Of a DNA stretch of 64,000 nt, positions 1 to 8,895 are shown one piece after another (position 1 is the first letter of the stretch; each line of letters begins with the position of its first letter). The position numbers were made by a program, and so were the translations under genes. The DNA is from JAFAGX01 sp035623255 (lineage in GTDB: Bacteria; Acidobacteriota; Terriglobia; Terriglobales; Acidobacteriaceae), in the NCBI GenBank assembly GCA_035623255.1, contig DASPTU010000051.1:23147-87146 (forward strand), in the 5' to 3' direction. The notes under the pieces were generated by a model. That model did no database searches. It was not told the DNA's origin and saw only the letters and a program-made list of their open reading frames with translations.

Positions 1-444
1 GATATTGCCGCGGATACATGCTTCTCCGGTTCCGACGTAAATCGTATTCGGATCGGATTCAGAAACTGCGATGGCGCCGATTGCCGGCGAAGCATCTTTC
101 TGTTTGTCAAAGACAGGCTTCCAGTTGAGACCGCCATCGGTGGTTTTCCAAACGCCTCCGGCGACAGCACCGAAGTAATACACATTTTCCTGACCAATGA
201 CGCCGGAAACCGCAACGACGCGTCCGCCACGAAACGGCCCAGCCAGGCGATACTGGAGACCTTTCCAGGGACCTTTGTCCTCTTCTTCGTCTTGCTGTGC
301 AGGGTCTTTGGCCGGCCTACCCGGCTGGTTCACCGTCTCGGCGCTTTTCTGGCCGGGTTCGGAAGGCTGATTTGGCTGGCGTTTCTGCGAGGATAGCGAC
401 GTTACAAAAGAGAGAATCAGAAAGGCGAGCGTAGTTGTTCTCAA
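1..444 (-). CDS. Secreted BNR/sortilin-like beta-propeller protein (N-terminal part)
   Basis: The frame is open from a TTG at 444 to the left edge, so only the first 148 residues are seen. A GGAGG lies 5 bases before the TTG, which decides the start. The N-terminus is a signal peptide (hydrophobic TTTLAFLILSFVTSL), then a low-complexity Pro/Gln/Glu stretch, then LAGPFRGGRVVAVSG and GAVAGGVWKTTDGGLNW, the blade signature of BNR/VPS10-like propellers often annotated as glycosyl hydrolases or WD40/YVTN/BNR proteins. The product is probably periplasmic or secreted; the substrate cannot be told. The C-terminal part lies outside the window. Confidence 0.75.
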   Translation of the reverse strand, partial: MRTTTLAFLILSFVTSLSSQKRQPNQPSEPGQKSAETVNQPGRPAKDPAQQDEEEDKGPWKGLQYRLAGPFRGGRVVAVSGVIGQENVYYFGAVAGGVWKTTDGGLNWKPVFDKQKDASPAIGAIAVSESDPNTIYVGTGEACIRGNI

Positions 445-853
445 CTGTGCCTCCGGAGGGCTAACACAATAAATCCGCAGGTGAGAAATCTCAATATGGA
501 AGCCAAAGGCGACTGGTTGCGGGATGCTCTGGAGCATGCATGGTCCAGCCCACGCTGAAGGTGTCCAGTTACGGCGTGCTGGTCGTTTGAGGCTTCTGGA
601 GCCTGTTTCCAGAGATTCGCGAGCCAGCTTTACACAGGCACCCGGGTTGCAATCCAGCGAATTTCGAATACAATACCAAGTAACTACGAGGATTTTCTCG
701 GTTTTGGCGTTCTCCCCCCGCTGCACCAGTTCCTCTAGAGCCGGGAATCTGGCTGGAATGAGGCTGTCTGGAGGAAGCGATTACGGAAGTCACTTGGCTT
801 GGCAGAGAACTGTTCTTAACATGCCAATATAGAAGGCAATTGAGGCCCGGTTC
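445..853. other. Divergent intergenic region, no convincing gene
   Basis: These 409 bases separate the leftward BNR gene from the rightward tadZ gene and should hold the promoters of both. Short open frames exist on both strands (524-832 plus, 569-859 minus) but overlap each other and show no domain, signal or ribosome-binding site that I can defend. The only structured signal I see is the promoter-like pair listed separately at 647-674. Confidence 0.5.
647..674 (+). promoter_or_regulatory. Candidate sigma70 promoter for tadZ
   Basis: TTGCAA (647-652) and TACAAT (669-674) are separated by 16 bases and point towards the gene starting at 854. The match is reasonable but the leader would be about 170 bases, so this is only a candidate. 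Confidence 0.3.
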
Positions 854-2089
854 ATGCATGGAATAGCGGTTACCCTCCTGACCGAAGACAAAGAGCGGCT
901 GGCGGTGCTCCAGCAGCGGTTAGAAAGCACGCAAATCGGGCGCAATCTTTTTGCTCACGTCGGTTTTCCCGCAAGTCCTAACGATCCGGTTTTGCGCCAA
1001 GTTCAAGACGTCCGCGCGGAAGTGGTTTTGGTTGATATCGATCCGCAGAATGTTCAACGGGCCATCCAGGCGATTGAACTGATCCACGCGAATGCTCCAG
1101 AGATTGTTATTTTCGCCATCGGCACCATGAACAATCCGGAAACCATCGTTTCCGCGATGCGCGCCGGGGCACGCGAATACCTCGAGCGCAGCGCCTCGGC
1201 CGAAAGCATTATGGAGGCCTTTAGCCGATTCTCCGCCTCGCGCGGAAAGGCACGAAGCGCAAGCGGTCGGGCCCGAGTGTTCGCAGTTACAAACGCTAAG
1301 GGTGGATCAGGAGCCACTACGGTGGCAGTTAATACTGCCATTGCCCTTCAGGAATCGCACCCAGGCGTCTTGCTGGTAGACTTCGCCACTTTAGGTCATG
1401 CTGCCCTGCACCTGAACGTCCGACCGAGTTTTGGTCTAGTTGATGCCTTGCAGAACCTGCATCGCATGGATAGCGCGCTGCTGCAAGGTCTAATGACCTC
1501 ATGCAAGAACGGGCTGCATTTGCTGGCCGGACCACAGCAGCCTCAGGTTCTCGCGCCGGCAGTGGCCGAACTGGCCCGCTTATTTGATTTGATGGTCTCG
1601 CAATTTCGCTTTGTAGTAGTCGACTGCTCGAATCGGGTCGACGATACGGCGCGCGTGATCTGCGACCTGTCAAATGCGGTTCTGCTGGTGGCCCAAGCCG
1701 ATGTGGTGTCGCTCTGGAGCGCGGGCAGGATGCGGACCTTCCTGGAAGAAGGCACCGGACGTGACCGCGTGCGTCTAGTGCTGAATCGATACAAGAAGAT
1801 TCCGGGTTTCAGCGACGAAGACGTTGAAGCCGCCACTAATTGCAAGATTCTCTGGAAAGTTCCTAACAACCATCAGGCGATAGCTCCTGCCATAGATAAG
1901 GGAGCTCCCATAGCGTTCCACGAGACCGTGGACGTGGCGCGCTCCTTCCGCAGTCTGGCAAATATGTTGGCCGAAGCGTCGGCAACGAGTGAAGGCTCAT
2001 TAGATCTGCTTTACCAACCTGAGAAGTCCGACGGCAAAAAGAAAAGCGCTGCCAGTTTCCTTATGTCTCCGGCACGCGCCGGACAATAG
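854..2089 (+). CDS. tadZ: TadZ/CpaE-family pilus-assembly ATPase
   Basis: The 411-residue protein has a receiver-like N-terminal domain (acidic patch VDID near residues 60-63) and a MinD/ParA-type ATPase domain. Its deviant Walker A is NAKGGSGATT at residues 147-156: the first Lys of the P-loop is kept and the second is Ala, as is typical of CpaE/TadZ rather than MinD. VLLVDFATLGHAALHL and VVVDCSN fit Walker A' and B positions. Family members localise Tad/Flp type IVc pili to a cell pole. No other tad gene is near, so it is an orphan here. The start has a GAGG about 8 bases upstream. The C-terminus is Lys/Ser rich and shows no domain. Confidence 0.8.
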   Translation: MHGIAVTLLTEDKERLAVLQQRLESTQIGRNLFAHVGFPASPNDPVLRQVQDVRAEVVLVDIDPQNVQRAIQAIELIHANAPEIVIFAIGTMNNPETIVSAMRAGAREYLERSASAESIMEAFSRFSASRGKARSASGRARVFAVTNAKGGSGATTVAVNTAIALQESHPGVLLVDFATLGHAALHLNVRPSFGLVDALQNLHRMDSALLQGLMTSCKNGLHLLAGPQQPQVLAPAVAELARLFDLMVSQFRFVVVDCSNRVDDTARVICDLSNAVLLVAQADVVSLWSAGRMRTFLEEGTGRDRVRLVLNRYKKIPGFSDEDVEAATNCKILWKVPNNHQAIAPAIDKGAPIAFHETVDVARSFRSLANMLAEASATSEGSLDLLYQPEKSDGKKKSAASFLMSPARAGQ

Positions 2090-2128
2090 ATTTCACACAA
2101 ACCAGGTGCGATTGCAGTGCGTTGCCAG

Positions 2129-4342
2129 TTACTTGGCGGCTGCGGCGTTATTTTCCAGGCGGGCGTAGATGGCGGGGTCGGAGGCCACTTCGTAGTACCA
2201 GTGTTCGGTCAAATGTTGAGGTGAGAAAGTGCGGGCATCCACCTGAGGCATGCGGCTGCCGCGTACAACGATCTTACGGAAAATGTCGTTGCCGACCGGC
2301 ACCAGCCCGCTCCACAGCTGGTACTCGCCGGTCTTCTTGAGTTCGGGAAGATCCAGTGTGCAAGGCTGCAGGGAAATCTCCTGCTGCAGCTTGCGGAAGG
2401 CCGCCTCGCTCATGCGGATGCCATTCACGTTGTACTTCAAGATGAAGTCTTCGAGGCTGTCTTCCATCTCCGCGTCGCTGGTGGTTTGAAACGCATACAC
2501 ATGAAACAGGTTTTGCGACTCTTTTATGGTTTTTCGCAGCCGCCTGCTGCAGGACGAAAGGCGGTCGCTTTCATTCAAGGCGTCGGAAATCATGATCCTC
2601 TGCTCGCCATCGAGCAGGTACATGGGCGGAGAATCCTGGTAGGAAATGCCGATACCCAATTCCAGGCTCGGCAAGCCCGACCGCTGCAAGAGCTGGTTGT
2701 ATCCCCTGACAATTTCGACGATTTCGCGGGCAAGCACTGCCGCGCGACCGACGGTGAGGCCGGGATCACCCTCGCGCTCCAGCAGCGCCAATATGATGGC
2801 GTCACCCTCGAGGAACACTTTCACCGCGCCATATTTTGCCAAAAGCTTGTTGACGGGATCATAGAAATTGAGGCTGAAATAGGAGGCTGGATTTAACTCG
2901 CGCTCCAGCAGTGAACGGGTGAGCCGGGATGAATCCCGCACGTCGGCTTTAATGACGACGTGACGCACGACTTTCTCTTCTCCAGACTTTTGCTCTTCCG
3001 GCAGCAAGAACTCGTAGAGGGTGCCGTTCATGGCAGAGAGTTGCCGGATCTTTTCGTTGGCAAGATTTACGCTATCGAGTGCTCCGTTCAGTGCTTCCAG
3101 TTGCCGGCGGTCGCGGTGGTAGCGCATGAAGTCACGCAGAAACCGTCCGGCAATTTTCGCCCGCTCCGACCCGCGGCAGCTCGCCACTTTGTCAATCGCG
3201 GTATGCAAGCTGGCCGGAGACATCTTCCCGTGCTCTGCCATCAATTTCTCGACTCGGGCGCGTTCTTCGCGAGAAATCAGCGCGTGCTTCAACTGCTGGG
3301 CGTTGATGCGGGAAGAATACTCGGGGAGCAGCGGAACCACTTCATAGGACGCGATCACGTGCTCCAGGAGTTTTTCCCGTTCCAAGAGGCGTACCCATTC
3401 AGCGAGGCGTGTTTTCTGGGAACGGCCTTCGGGGCTGGAGTCGTCCGGGATGCCAGCTCCCACGAGAGCCTGTGCATTTTCCGGCACATTGAGCCAGCCC
3501 TCCAGGGTGCGCTGCGCATCTTCCCCGAGTTCGAGTTGCAGAGATTGCAGAAACTCACACGCGATGGCACGAACGCTGACGAAGCGGTCGGGATCAGTTT
3601 CGAAGTTGCCCAGCATTACATAGTGTTCAGCGTTAATATGTGCGTCGCTGCCGTCCTCGGTGAAGATCAGTGTATTGAGAAACAGTTTGTACTGTTCCTC
3701 GGCCATGTTTCCGAAGAGGGACCGCCGGGTGCGGGCGACAGTTTCCTTCTCAACTTCCCGCAAGGTGCGAAATAGTTCGTCCGCGGTCTTGCGCTGAATG
3801 GTTTTCTTGGCGACCTGAAAGGCGGCAATTCGTTCGCGGTACTCCAGAGCCTTTTGATGGCGAAAGCCCTCATATCCTTTAAGCGTCATCCGGCAACGCT
3901 CCAGAACTTGAGCGAATTGCGAATTGAGCTCCAGACGCAGGAATTTGATGATGGCCGACCGCGCCAGCAGATCCAGAACCGGGTTTTCCTGCGCCTTGGC
4001 GGTATTCAACGCCGACAGGTGCAGATCGGTGAATAACGACTTCAGATCGGCAGGCTCGTTTTGCGGCTTCCCGGTCAACTTCGATTGGATGAACTGATTT
4101 CTGGCATTTGCGGGGGCTGCTGCTCCCAGCGGTCCTTCCAGATCACCATGACGGATCAGCAGCCGAGTGATGTGCTGGCGTGACTGCTCCACGAACTTGG
4201 GGCTGAGGAAGACGTCATGCCGCAGGTTGTCCACCCCGACCTGGAGGCCTTGCAGTAGCAGTGACGGAGTATAGGAACTGAGCTGAGGGGGAACGTCTTT
4301 CTCCGCCTGATGACCGAGCCGGAAAATGGGGATGCGCGGCAT
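2129..4342 (-). CDS. Large protein with a divergent class III nucleotide-cyclase-like domain
   Basis: Of the 737 residues, the first two thirds are helical, charged and without a domain I recognise. At about residues 465-625 there is a cyclase-like pattern: VVIKADVRDSSRLTRSLL (first metal-binding Asp position), KVFLEGDAIILAL (hairpin with GD), LELGIGISYQ and ISDALNESDRLSS, which mimics the GxxVNxAaRL element of class III adenylyl/guanylyl cyclases. The usual substrate-specifying residues are not clear, so catalysis is uncertain and it may be a sensor or scaffold. It lies 8 bases downstream of the TPR gene at 4351-5829 and is probably co-transcribed with it. No signal peptide or membrane segment is seen. 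Confidence 0.55.
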   Translation of the reverse strand: MPRIPIFRLGHQAEKDVPPQLSSYTPSLLLQGLQVGVDNLRHDVFLSPKFVEQSRQHITRLLIRHGDLEGPLGAAAPANARNQFIQSKLTGKPQNEPADLKSLFTDLHLSALNTAKAQENPVLDLLARSAIIKFLRLELNSQFAQVLERCRMTLKGYEGFRHQKALEYRERIAAFQVAKKTIQRKTADELFRTLREVEKETVARTRRSLFGNMAEEQYKLFLNTLIFTEDGSDAHINAEHYVMLGNFETDPDRFVSVRAIACEFLQSLQLELGEDAQRTLEGWLNVPENAQALVGAGIPDDSSPEGRSQKTRLAEWVRLLEREKLLEHVIASYEVVPLLPEYSSRINAQQLKHALISREERARVEKLMAEHGKMSPASLHTAIDKVASCRGSERAKIAGRFLRDFMRYHRDRRQLEALNGALDSVNLANEKIRQLSAMNGTLYEFLLPEEQKSGEEKVVRHVVIKADVRDSSRLTRSLLERELNPASYFSLNFYDPVNKLLAKYGAVKVFLEGDAIILALLEREGDPGLTVGRAAVLAREIVEIVRGYNQLLQRSGLPSLELGIGISYQDSPPMYLLDGEQRIMISDALNESDRLSSCSRRLRKTIKESQNLFHVYAFQTTSDAEMEDSLEDFILKYNVNGIRMSEAAFRKLQQEISLQPCTLDLPELKKTGEYQLWSGLVPVGNDIFRKIVVRGSRMPQVDARTFSPQHLTEHWYYEVASDPAIYARLENNAAAAK

Positions 4343-4350
4343 GGATTCCG

Positions 4351-5829
4351 TTACGGTTGTGCCACCTGTGCGGTGAGCCCTGAACGGAATTGTGGGACGA
4401 CCAGCGCCTGTTCAGCCGTGGGCACGTTCAAAGCGGCCAACTTCCTGGCCACAGCCTGGGCCTGGGCAGACTTTCCTGTATCGCTATAGGCGCGCCAGAG
4501 CAGTTGCATCGAGAGCGGGTCGTCAGAGTCTTCTTCCAGGTGCGAGATCGCCTCGGCAGAGCTGCCCTGGGCCATCAATACAGCGCCAGCGGCGCCGTGA
4601 TAGCAAAGCTGAATTACCTGGCTGCGGCTCTTTTCAGACACGGTCTCGAGTTGGTTAAGTGCCTCAACGGCTGTGCGCATATCTTTCCCGGCGGCAGCGC
4701 GAGAAGCCTTGACCCGCAAAATGCGTGCCAGCTCGTCATTGCGGTCGCTTTGAGAAAGTTCATGTGGCTCTCGCATGACCTGCTGCGCCAACCGCAGATG
4801 CTTTATCGCGGAGCCTAAGTCGGGAGCGTACATTGCCAGCACACGTTGCGCTTCCGCCTCGAAGAAGGCCAAACCGGCGGCGTGAGCGTGTTTGGCGACT
4901 ACGATCAGGGCCCTTTCGGCCTGCTTGCGATTGTTTTCGCGAACCCAGGTCAGCGCCGATTGCAGTTCGTAGTCGATCTTGTCACTCTGGCTTCCAGCAA
5001 AGACGATGGCGCGGTCATATTCGTCGCGCGCGTCCTGCTCGCGCCCCATAAGAGCGTAAGTGTCGGCGATACCCACCTCCGAGCCGAAATCCGGGTCGAT
5101 TCGAACGCTCATGCGATACTGCTCAAGCGCGGCGTCAAATTTTCCCGCCATGCGCAGAATCTCTCCGTAGGAATCGCGTGGGTTGGGCTCGTCCGGTTCC
5201 AGGGCTGCATACTTTTCCATGGCGGCGAAGGCTTTGTCGAAATTACCGGCGAAGGCATAGGTGTAGCCGAGGTCGTTGAGCGCTGCCGGGTAATCAGGGA
5301 ACAAAGCCACGGCATGTTGAAGAACTACCTCAGCCTGCTCGTATCGCTGCCGCAAGACCAGCCAATCTCCAGCGAGAAACGCCAGCCGGTGATCGTTGGG
5401 AAACATCGCCAGCAAGTCATTCATTGCGGCGATTGCCGGAAGATAATTGTCCTCCTGGGCTGCGGAAAGCCAGGTGATGAGCAACTGCTCCCCTCGACTG
5501 ACCTTGGGAGCCAGAGCTTTCGCCCGCCGCCGCGCCGCCGCCTGCTCCCCCGGCTCTTTGCTGATCTTGGCAATGAATATGAAAGCCTGAGCGAATTTCG
5601 GATCCTGTCTGGTCGCTTGCTTTAGATACTGCAAGCAATCGTTGAGCCGGTACTCCTCGAAGCTCCGCATGGCCCGGTCGAAGTTCTTACGTGCCGACGC
5701 GGATGACGTCGTGACTGGAAGGGTATCGGAAGATTGCCCAACAGGATGGTTTTTGGGAGCTTGCTCGGTGTCTGCGAACGCGACCGATGACAACACGAGC
5801 AGGGAGCAAATGCACCAGCGGTGGAACAT
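4351..5829 (-). CDS. Secreted TPR-repeat protein
   Basis: A 492-residue protein with an N-terminal signal peptide (CICSLLVLSSVAFA, then DTEQAP). Tetratricopeptide helices follow, for example ARKNFDRAMRSFEEYRLND, AVALFPDYPAALNDLGYTYA and LEQYRMSVRIDPDFG. The repeats run from about residue 45 to the C-terminus, which ends in a Pro/Gln tail. TPR proteins bind other proteins, and the signal peptide puts it in the periplasm or envelope. It is the first gene of a two-gene unit with the cyclase-like gene (8-base gap). Nothing indicates a specific partner. Confidence 0.8.
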   Translation of the reverse strand: MFHRWCICSLLVLSSVAFADTEQAPKNHPVGQSSDTLPVTTSSASARKNFDRAMRSFEEYRLNDCLQYLKQATRQDPKFAQAFIFIAKISKEPGEQAAARRRAKALAPKVSRGEQLLITWLSAAQEDNYLPAIAAMNDLLAMFPNDHRLAFLAGDWLVLRQRYEQAEVVLQHAVALFPDYPAALNDLGYTYAFAGNFDKAFAAMEKYAALEPDEPNPRDSYGEILRMAGKFDAALEQYRMSVRIDPDFGSEVGIADTYALMGREQDARDEYDRAIVFAGSQSDKIDYELQSALTWVRENNRKQAERALIVVAKHAHAAGLAFFEAEAQRVLAMYAPDLGSAIKHLRLAQQVMREPHELSQSDRNDELARILRVKASRAAAGKDMRTAVEALNQLETVSEKSRSQVIQLCYHGAAGAVLMAQGSSAEAISHLEEDSDDPLSMQLLWRAYSDTGKSAQAQAVARKLAALNVPTAEQALVVPQFRSGLTAQVAQP

Positions 5830-5976
5830 CGAGTTTCCTCGGAAACTATTGATTTAGTGCTTTCTATGCCGGAGAGTACCACGTGGGTAAGAGGCCGCCA
5901 ACGTTACCTAAGTGACCGAAGAAAGGGCGGATTTACATGCTTTTTCACAAATCTCGGGATTCGAGCTGAACCGATT

Positions 5977-6897
5977 TCAGTCGATGAGACGATTGGTGAT
6001 GGGGGCATAGCTGTCAATCCTGCGATCACGCAAAAACGGCCAATTGCGGCGGACATCCTCGAGCAGATGCAGGTCAACTTCACCGATCAGAATTTCTTCT
6101 TTATCGTGGGACGCCTCCGCCAACACCCGGCCGAAAGGATCGCATAAGAAGGACCCGCCCCAAAATTCCAATCCCGCACCCGGCACCGAATTCCCGCGGA
6201 TGTCGCCTGTTTCGAAACCCACGCGATTTACGACCCCCACGTAGACACCGTTGGCTATGGCATGGGCACGCTGAATTGTGCGCCAGGCATCATGCTGAGC
6301 CGCGCCGAACTCCGCCTTTTCGGCGGGGTGCCAACCGATGGCAGTGGGATAGAAGAGCACTTGAGCACCCTGCAAAGCGGTCAGTCGTGCCCCTTCCGGA
6401 TACCACTGGTCCCAACAGACCAAGGTGCCAATCCGGCCGACGCCTGTCTGAAACGCACGAAATCCCAGGTCACCGGGGGTGAAATAAAACTTCTCGTAAT
6501 AAAGCGGATCGTCCGGAATGTGCATCTTGCGGTACAGGCCGGCGAGCCTGCCGTCCGTATCGAAAACCGCTGCGGTGTTGTGATAGACGCCGGGTGCTCG
6601 CTTCTCGAATAGCGAGGCGATGAGCACAATATGGAACTGCTTCGCGGTCTCTGACAATTTATTCGAAGCTGGGCCGGGAATGGGCTCAGCGAGATCGAAT
6701 AGAGACGCGTCTTCCCGCTGACAGAAATACTGGGTTTGGAAGAGTTCCGGCAGGCAGACGACCTGGGCACCGCGCTGAGCGGCGTCCCGCACTCGTTCAA
6801 TCGCGTGCCGCAGATTCCTGTCGGGATCCGGCGTCGCTGACATTTGAATCAGGCCAACGCGAAACTTGTCAGGCGTCAAATTCCAAGCCCTCCGCAA
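5977..6897 (-). CDS. aguB: N-carbamoylputrescine amidase-like carbon-nitrogen hydrolase
   Basis: A 306-residue nitrilase-superfamily enzyme with the Glu-Lys-Cys triad visible at E51 (VVCLPELF), K124 (YRKMHIPDD) and C161 (GTLVCWDQWYPEGA). The YYEKFYFTPGDLGF and CWDQWYPE stretches are typical of the plant/bacterial AguB branch, which hydrolyses N-carbamoylputrescine to putrescine, CO2 and ammonia. It is close to a deoxyhypusine-synthase-like gene and a pyruvoyl arginine decarboxylase, which supports a polyamine role. Agmatine deiminase, which would make its substrate, is absent from the window. It is cytosolic; no signal peptide. Confidence 0.88.
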   Translation of the reverse strand: MRRAWNLTPDKFRVGLIQMSATPDPDRNLRHAIERVRDAAQRGAQVVCLPELFQTQYFCQREDASLFDLAEPIPGPASNKLSETAKQFHIVLIASLFEKRAPGVYHNTAAVFDTDGRLAGLYRKMHIPDDPLYYEKFYFTPGDLGFRAFQTGVGRIGTLVCWDQWYPEGARLTALQGAQVLFYPTAIGWHPAEKAEFGAAQHDAWRTIQRAHAIANGVYVGVVNRVGFETGDIRGNSVPGAGLEFWGGSFLCDPFGRVLAEASHDKEEILIGEVDLHLLEDVRRNWPFLRDRRIDSYAPITNRLID

Positions 6898-7074
6898 GGA
6901 AAAATAGAATACCAGTTTTCAGCAAGTTACCAATGCCTTCGAGGCTCGGTCGATCCCGCACTGCGCAAAAGTGGCTTTGGGGTGACAATGAAACTGCAGC
7001 ACTACCCGAGGCTCCGCTAGCTAGTGATCGCCGGCTTTTAGTAGAGTATTTACTGGAAAAGACGGAGAACGCCC

Positions 7075-8187
7075 ATGAAACAAGGCAATCATGATGGGTC
7101 GGGGATCGAGCGCAAGTTGCACGATCCGATTGAAGATAAGCTGGTTGCTCTCGAATCGCTCGACCTGAAGCGTGTGCACTCGGTTGACGATCTGGTCAGA
7201 GCGATGGCCAAGACCGCTTTTACGGGTCGACAAATTGGTGAGGCGGCAGATGTCCTCGAAGCCATGGCGCGCGACGAGGAATGCTTTCGGGTCATGACCC
7301 TTGCCGGTGCGATGACCGTAGCGAAGCAGAGTCTGATCATTGCCGAGTTGATCGATCGCGGGATCGTGAACGCGATTGTGTCAACCGGGGCGCTGATGGC
7401 CCATGGTCTGGTCGAGGCCACCGGGCTTTCTCATTTTCGTTATAACCCCGAAGTCTCGGACGAAGAGCTGTACGAGCAGGGCTACAACCGTGTGTATGAC
7501 ACGCTGGAGCCGGAACGGAACCTTGATGACGTCGAGGAAGTCCTGGCGGAAATCTTGGACAATTGGGACCACAACGAGATGGTCTGCTCTTACAAGCTGA
7601 ACCACGCCATTGGTCAGCACTTGACAAAGCGGGCTCGGGAAGAACGTGGAATCCTCAAGTCAGCGTATGAAAAAGGTGTGCCGGTCTTTGTACCGGCTTT
7701 CACAGACTCCGAGCTCGGTTTGGACTTTGCCTTGAACAACCGCATTCGCGAATCGACCGGACGGCACAAGCTGAGGTTTGATCCCTTTGAGGACCTGGAG
7801 CATTTTGCCGCAACCCTTCTCCGCCAAAAACGGCTTGGGATCTTCACCATTGGCGGCGGGGTGCCGCGGAACTGGTCGCAGCAGTTTGGGCCCTTCATCG
7901 AGCTGCGGCATCGCCGACTGGGAGAGCACGTGCCTTTAAAGCGCTATCACTATGGCGTGCGCATTTGTCCCGAACCGGTGTATTGGGGCGGTCTATCGGG
8001 AAGTCCGTACAGCGAAGCGGTGTCATGGGGAAAGTTCGTGCCTGCAGCCGAGGGCGGACGCTTTGGGGAGGTTTTCGTGGACGCCACCGTGGGCTTGCCG
8101 CTAATCGTGGCGGCAGTTTTGGAGAGGCTGGGTAAGGACAAGCACAATTCCGCAGGCAAGAAGGAGAAACTTGCAGCCAAGAAGTGA
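7075..8187 (+). CDS. Deoxyhypusine synthase-like protein
   Basis: The 370-residue protein belongs to the deoxyhypusine synthase family (NAD-dependent aminobutyl transfer). It contains the SEAVSWGKF motif with the lysine (K320) that forms the covalent enzyme-imine in eukaryotic DHS, plus the NAD-site-like FTIGGGVPRNW and SYKLNHAIGQH. Bacteria lack eIF5A, so bacterial members are thought to act on small polyamines, for instance making homospermidine. Placement between aguB and arginine decarboxylase fits that. The ATG is preceded by GACGGAGAACGCCC, giving a GGAG ribosome-binding site. The C-terminus is a Lys-rich tail. The exact acceptor is unknown. Confidence 0.82.
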   Translation: MKQGNHDGSGIERKLHDPIEDKLVALESLDLKRVHSVDDLVRAMAKTAFTGRQIGEAADVLEAMARDEECFRVMTLAGAMTVAKQSLIIAELIDRGIVNAIVSTGALMAHGLVEATGLSHFRYNPEVSDEELYEQGYNRVYDTLEPERNLDDVEEVLAEILDNWDHNEMVCSYKLNHAIGQHLTKRAREERGILKSAYEKGVPVFVPAFTDSELGLDFALNNRIRESTGRHKLRFDPFEDLEHFAATLLRQKRLGIFTIGGGVPRNWSQQFGPFIELRHRRLGEHVPLKRYHYGVRICPEPVYWGGLSGSPYSEAVSWGKFVPAAEGGRFGEVFVDATVGLPLIVAAVLERLGKDKHNSAGKKEKLAAKK

Positions 8188-8200
8188 GGCAATCGGTCGA

Positions 8201-8746
8201 CTAATCGAAGATGAAGATCGCCGAAGCGATCACCGTTGTCCATAGCCCGCGCTTATCGCCCACGGCGGACTGAGTCACGTTGGCGGTGCGCACAATCTTG
8301 TTAGAAATCCGATAAATCTCTTTCTTCTCATCCCACGAACGATCGGGATCGAACTCCACGTTTAACGTAGTTGCCAACATTTCTGCGGCAAGTTCTTCGG
8401 CGTAGTCTCCGGCAGCGTTGTCGGTTTCGCCGAATGAATGGTGCTCGCTCAAATAGCCGTACGTATTCCGGTCGGCGGGAATGGCTACGCCGATACTGGC
8501 GGCCAACAAACGATGTGGCTCGCGGGTTGAGTTCTCTGCCACAACGGCAAAAACGACTTCGCCCGGGCTGAGATACTTCAAGCCTTGAGAGCGGGCAATC
8601 AGCTTGCATTGTGGCGGGAAGATGGAGGAGACGCGCACCAGATTTTGTGCAGCAATGCCGGCGTCACGCAGCGCCAGCTCAAAGGAAGTGAGACGTTCGC
8701 GATGTTTTCCGACCCCCTTGGTAAAGAAGATGCGTTTAGGGACCAT
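8201..8746 (-). CDS. Pyruvoyl-dependent arginine decarboxylase
   Basis: The 181-residue protein has the PvlArgDC signature: the proenzyme self-cleavage site NLVRVSSIFPP with the Ser40-Ser41 pair (Ser41 would become the pyruvoyl group), LSPGEVVFAVVAE, GYLSEHHSFGET and the end of the fold RTANVTQSAVGDKRGLW. It makes agmatine from arginine, the first step of the agmatine route to putrescine. It converges with the DHS-like gene, 13 bases apart. The ATG at 8746 matches family starts; a TTG four codons upstream (8758) has a better-placed GGAGG and is a real alternative. Confidence 0.9.
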   Translation of the reverse strand: MVPKRIFFTKGVGKHRERLTSFELALRDAGIAAQNLVRVSSIFPPQCKLIARSQGLKYLSPGEVVFAVVAENSTREPHRLLAASIGVAIPADRNTYGYLSEHHSFGETDNAAGDYAEELAAEMLATTLNVEFDPDRSWDEKKEIYRISNKIVRTANVTQSAVGDKRGLWTTVIASAIFIFD

Positions 8747-8895
8747 GTCTTTGCCCAATTCGCACACACCTCCAAATTTGCAGGGATGACGGTCAAATCT
8801 AACACAGCGAAATGTAAAGGGACTATGAAAACTGAGGTTCGCGGAGAAAAATTTCGGCGGAAAACCAACCAGGTTTTCCGCCGGGTTGAATTGAG

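Noticed and set aside
524..859. Short overlapping frames on both strands between the BNR and tadZ genes
   Set aside because: They overlap each other, have no ribosome-binding site or domain, and lie in a divergent promoter region.
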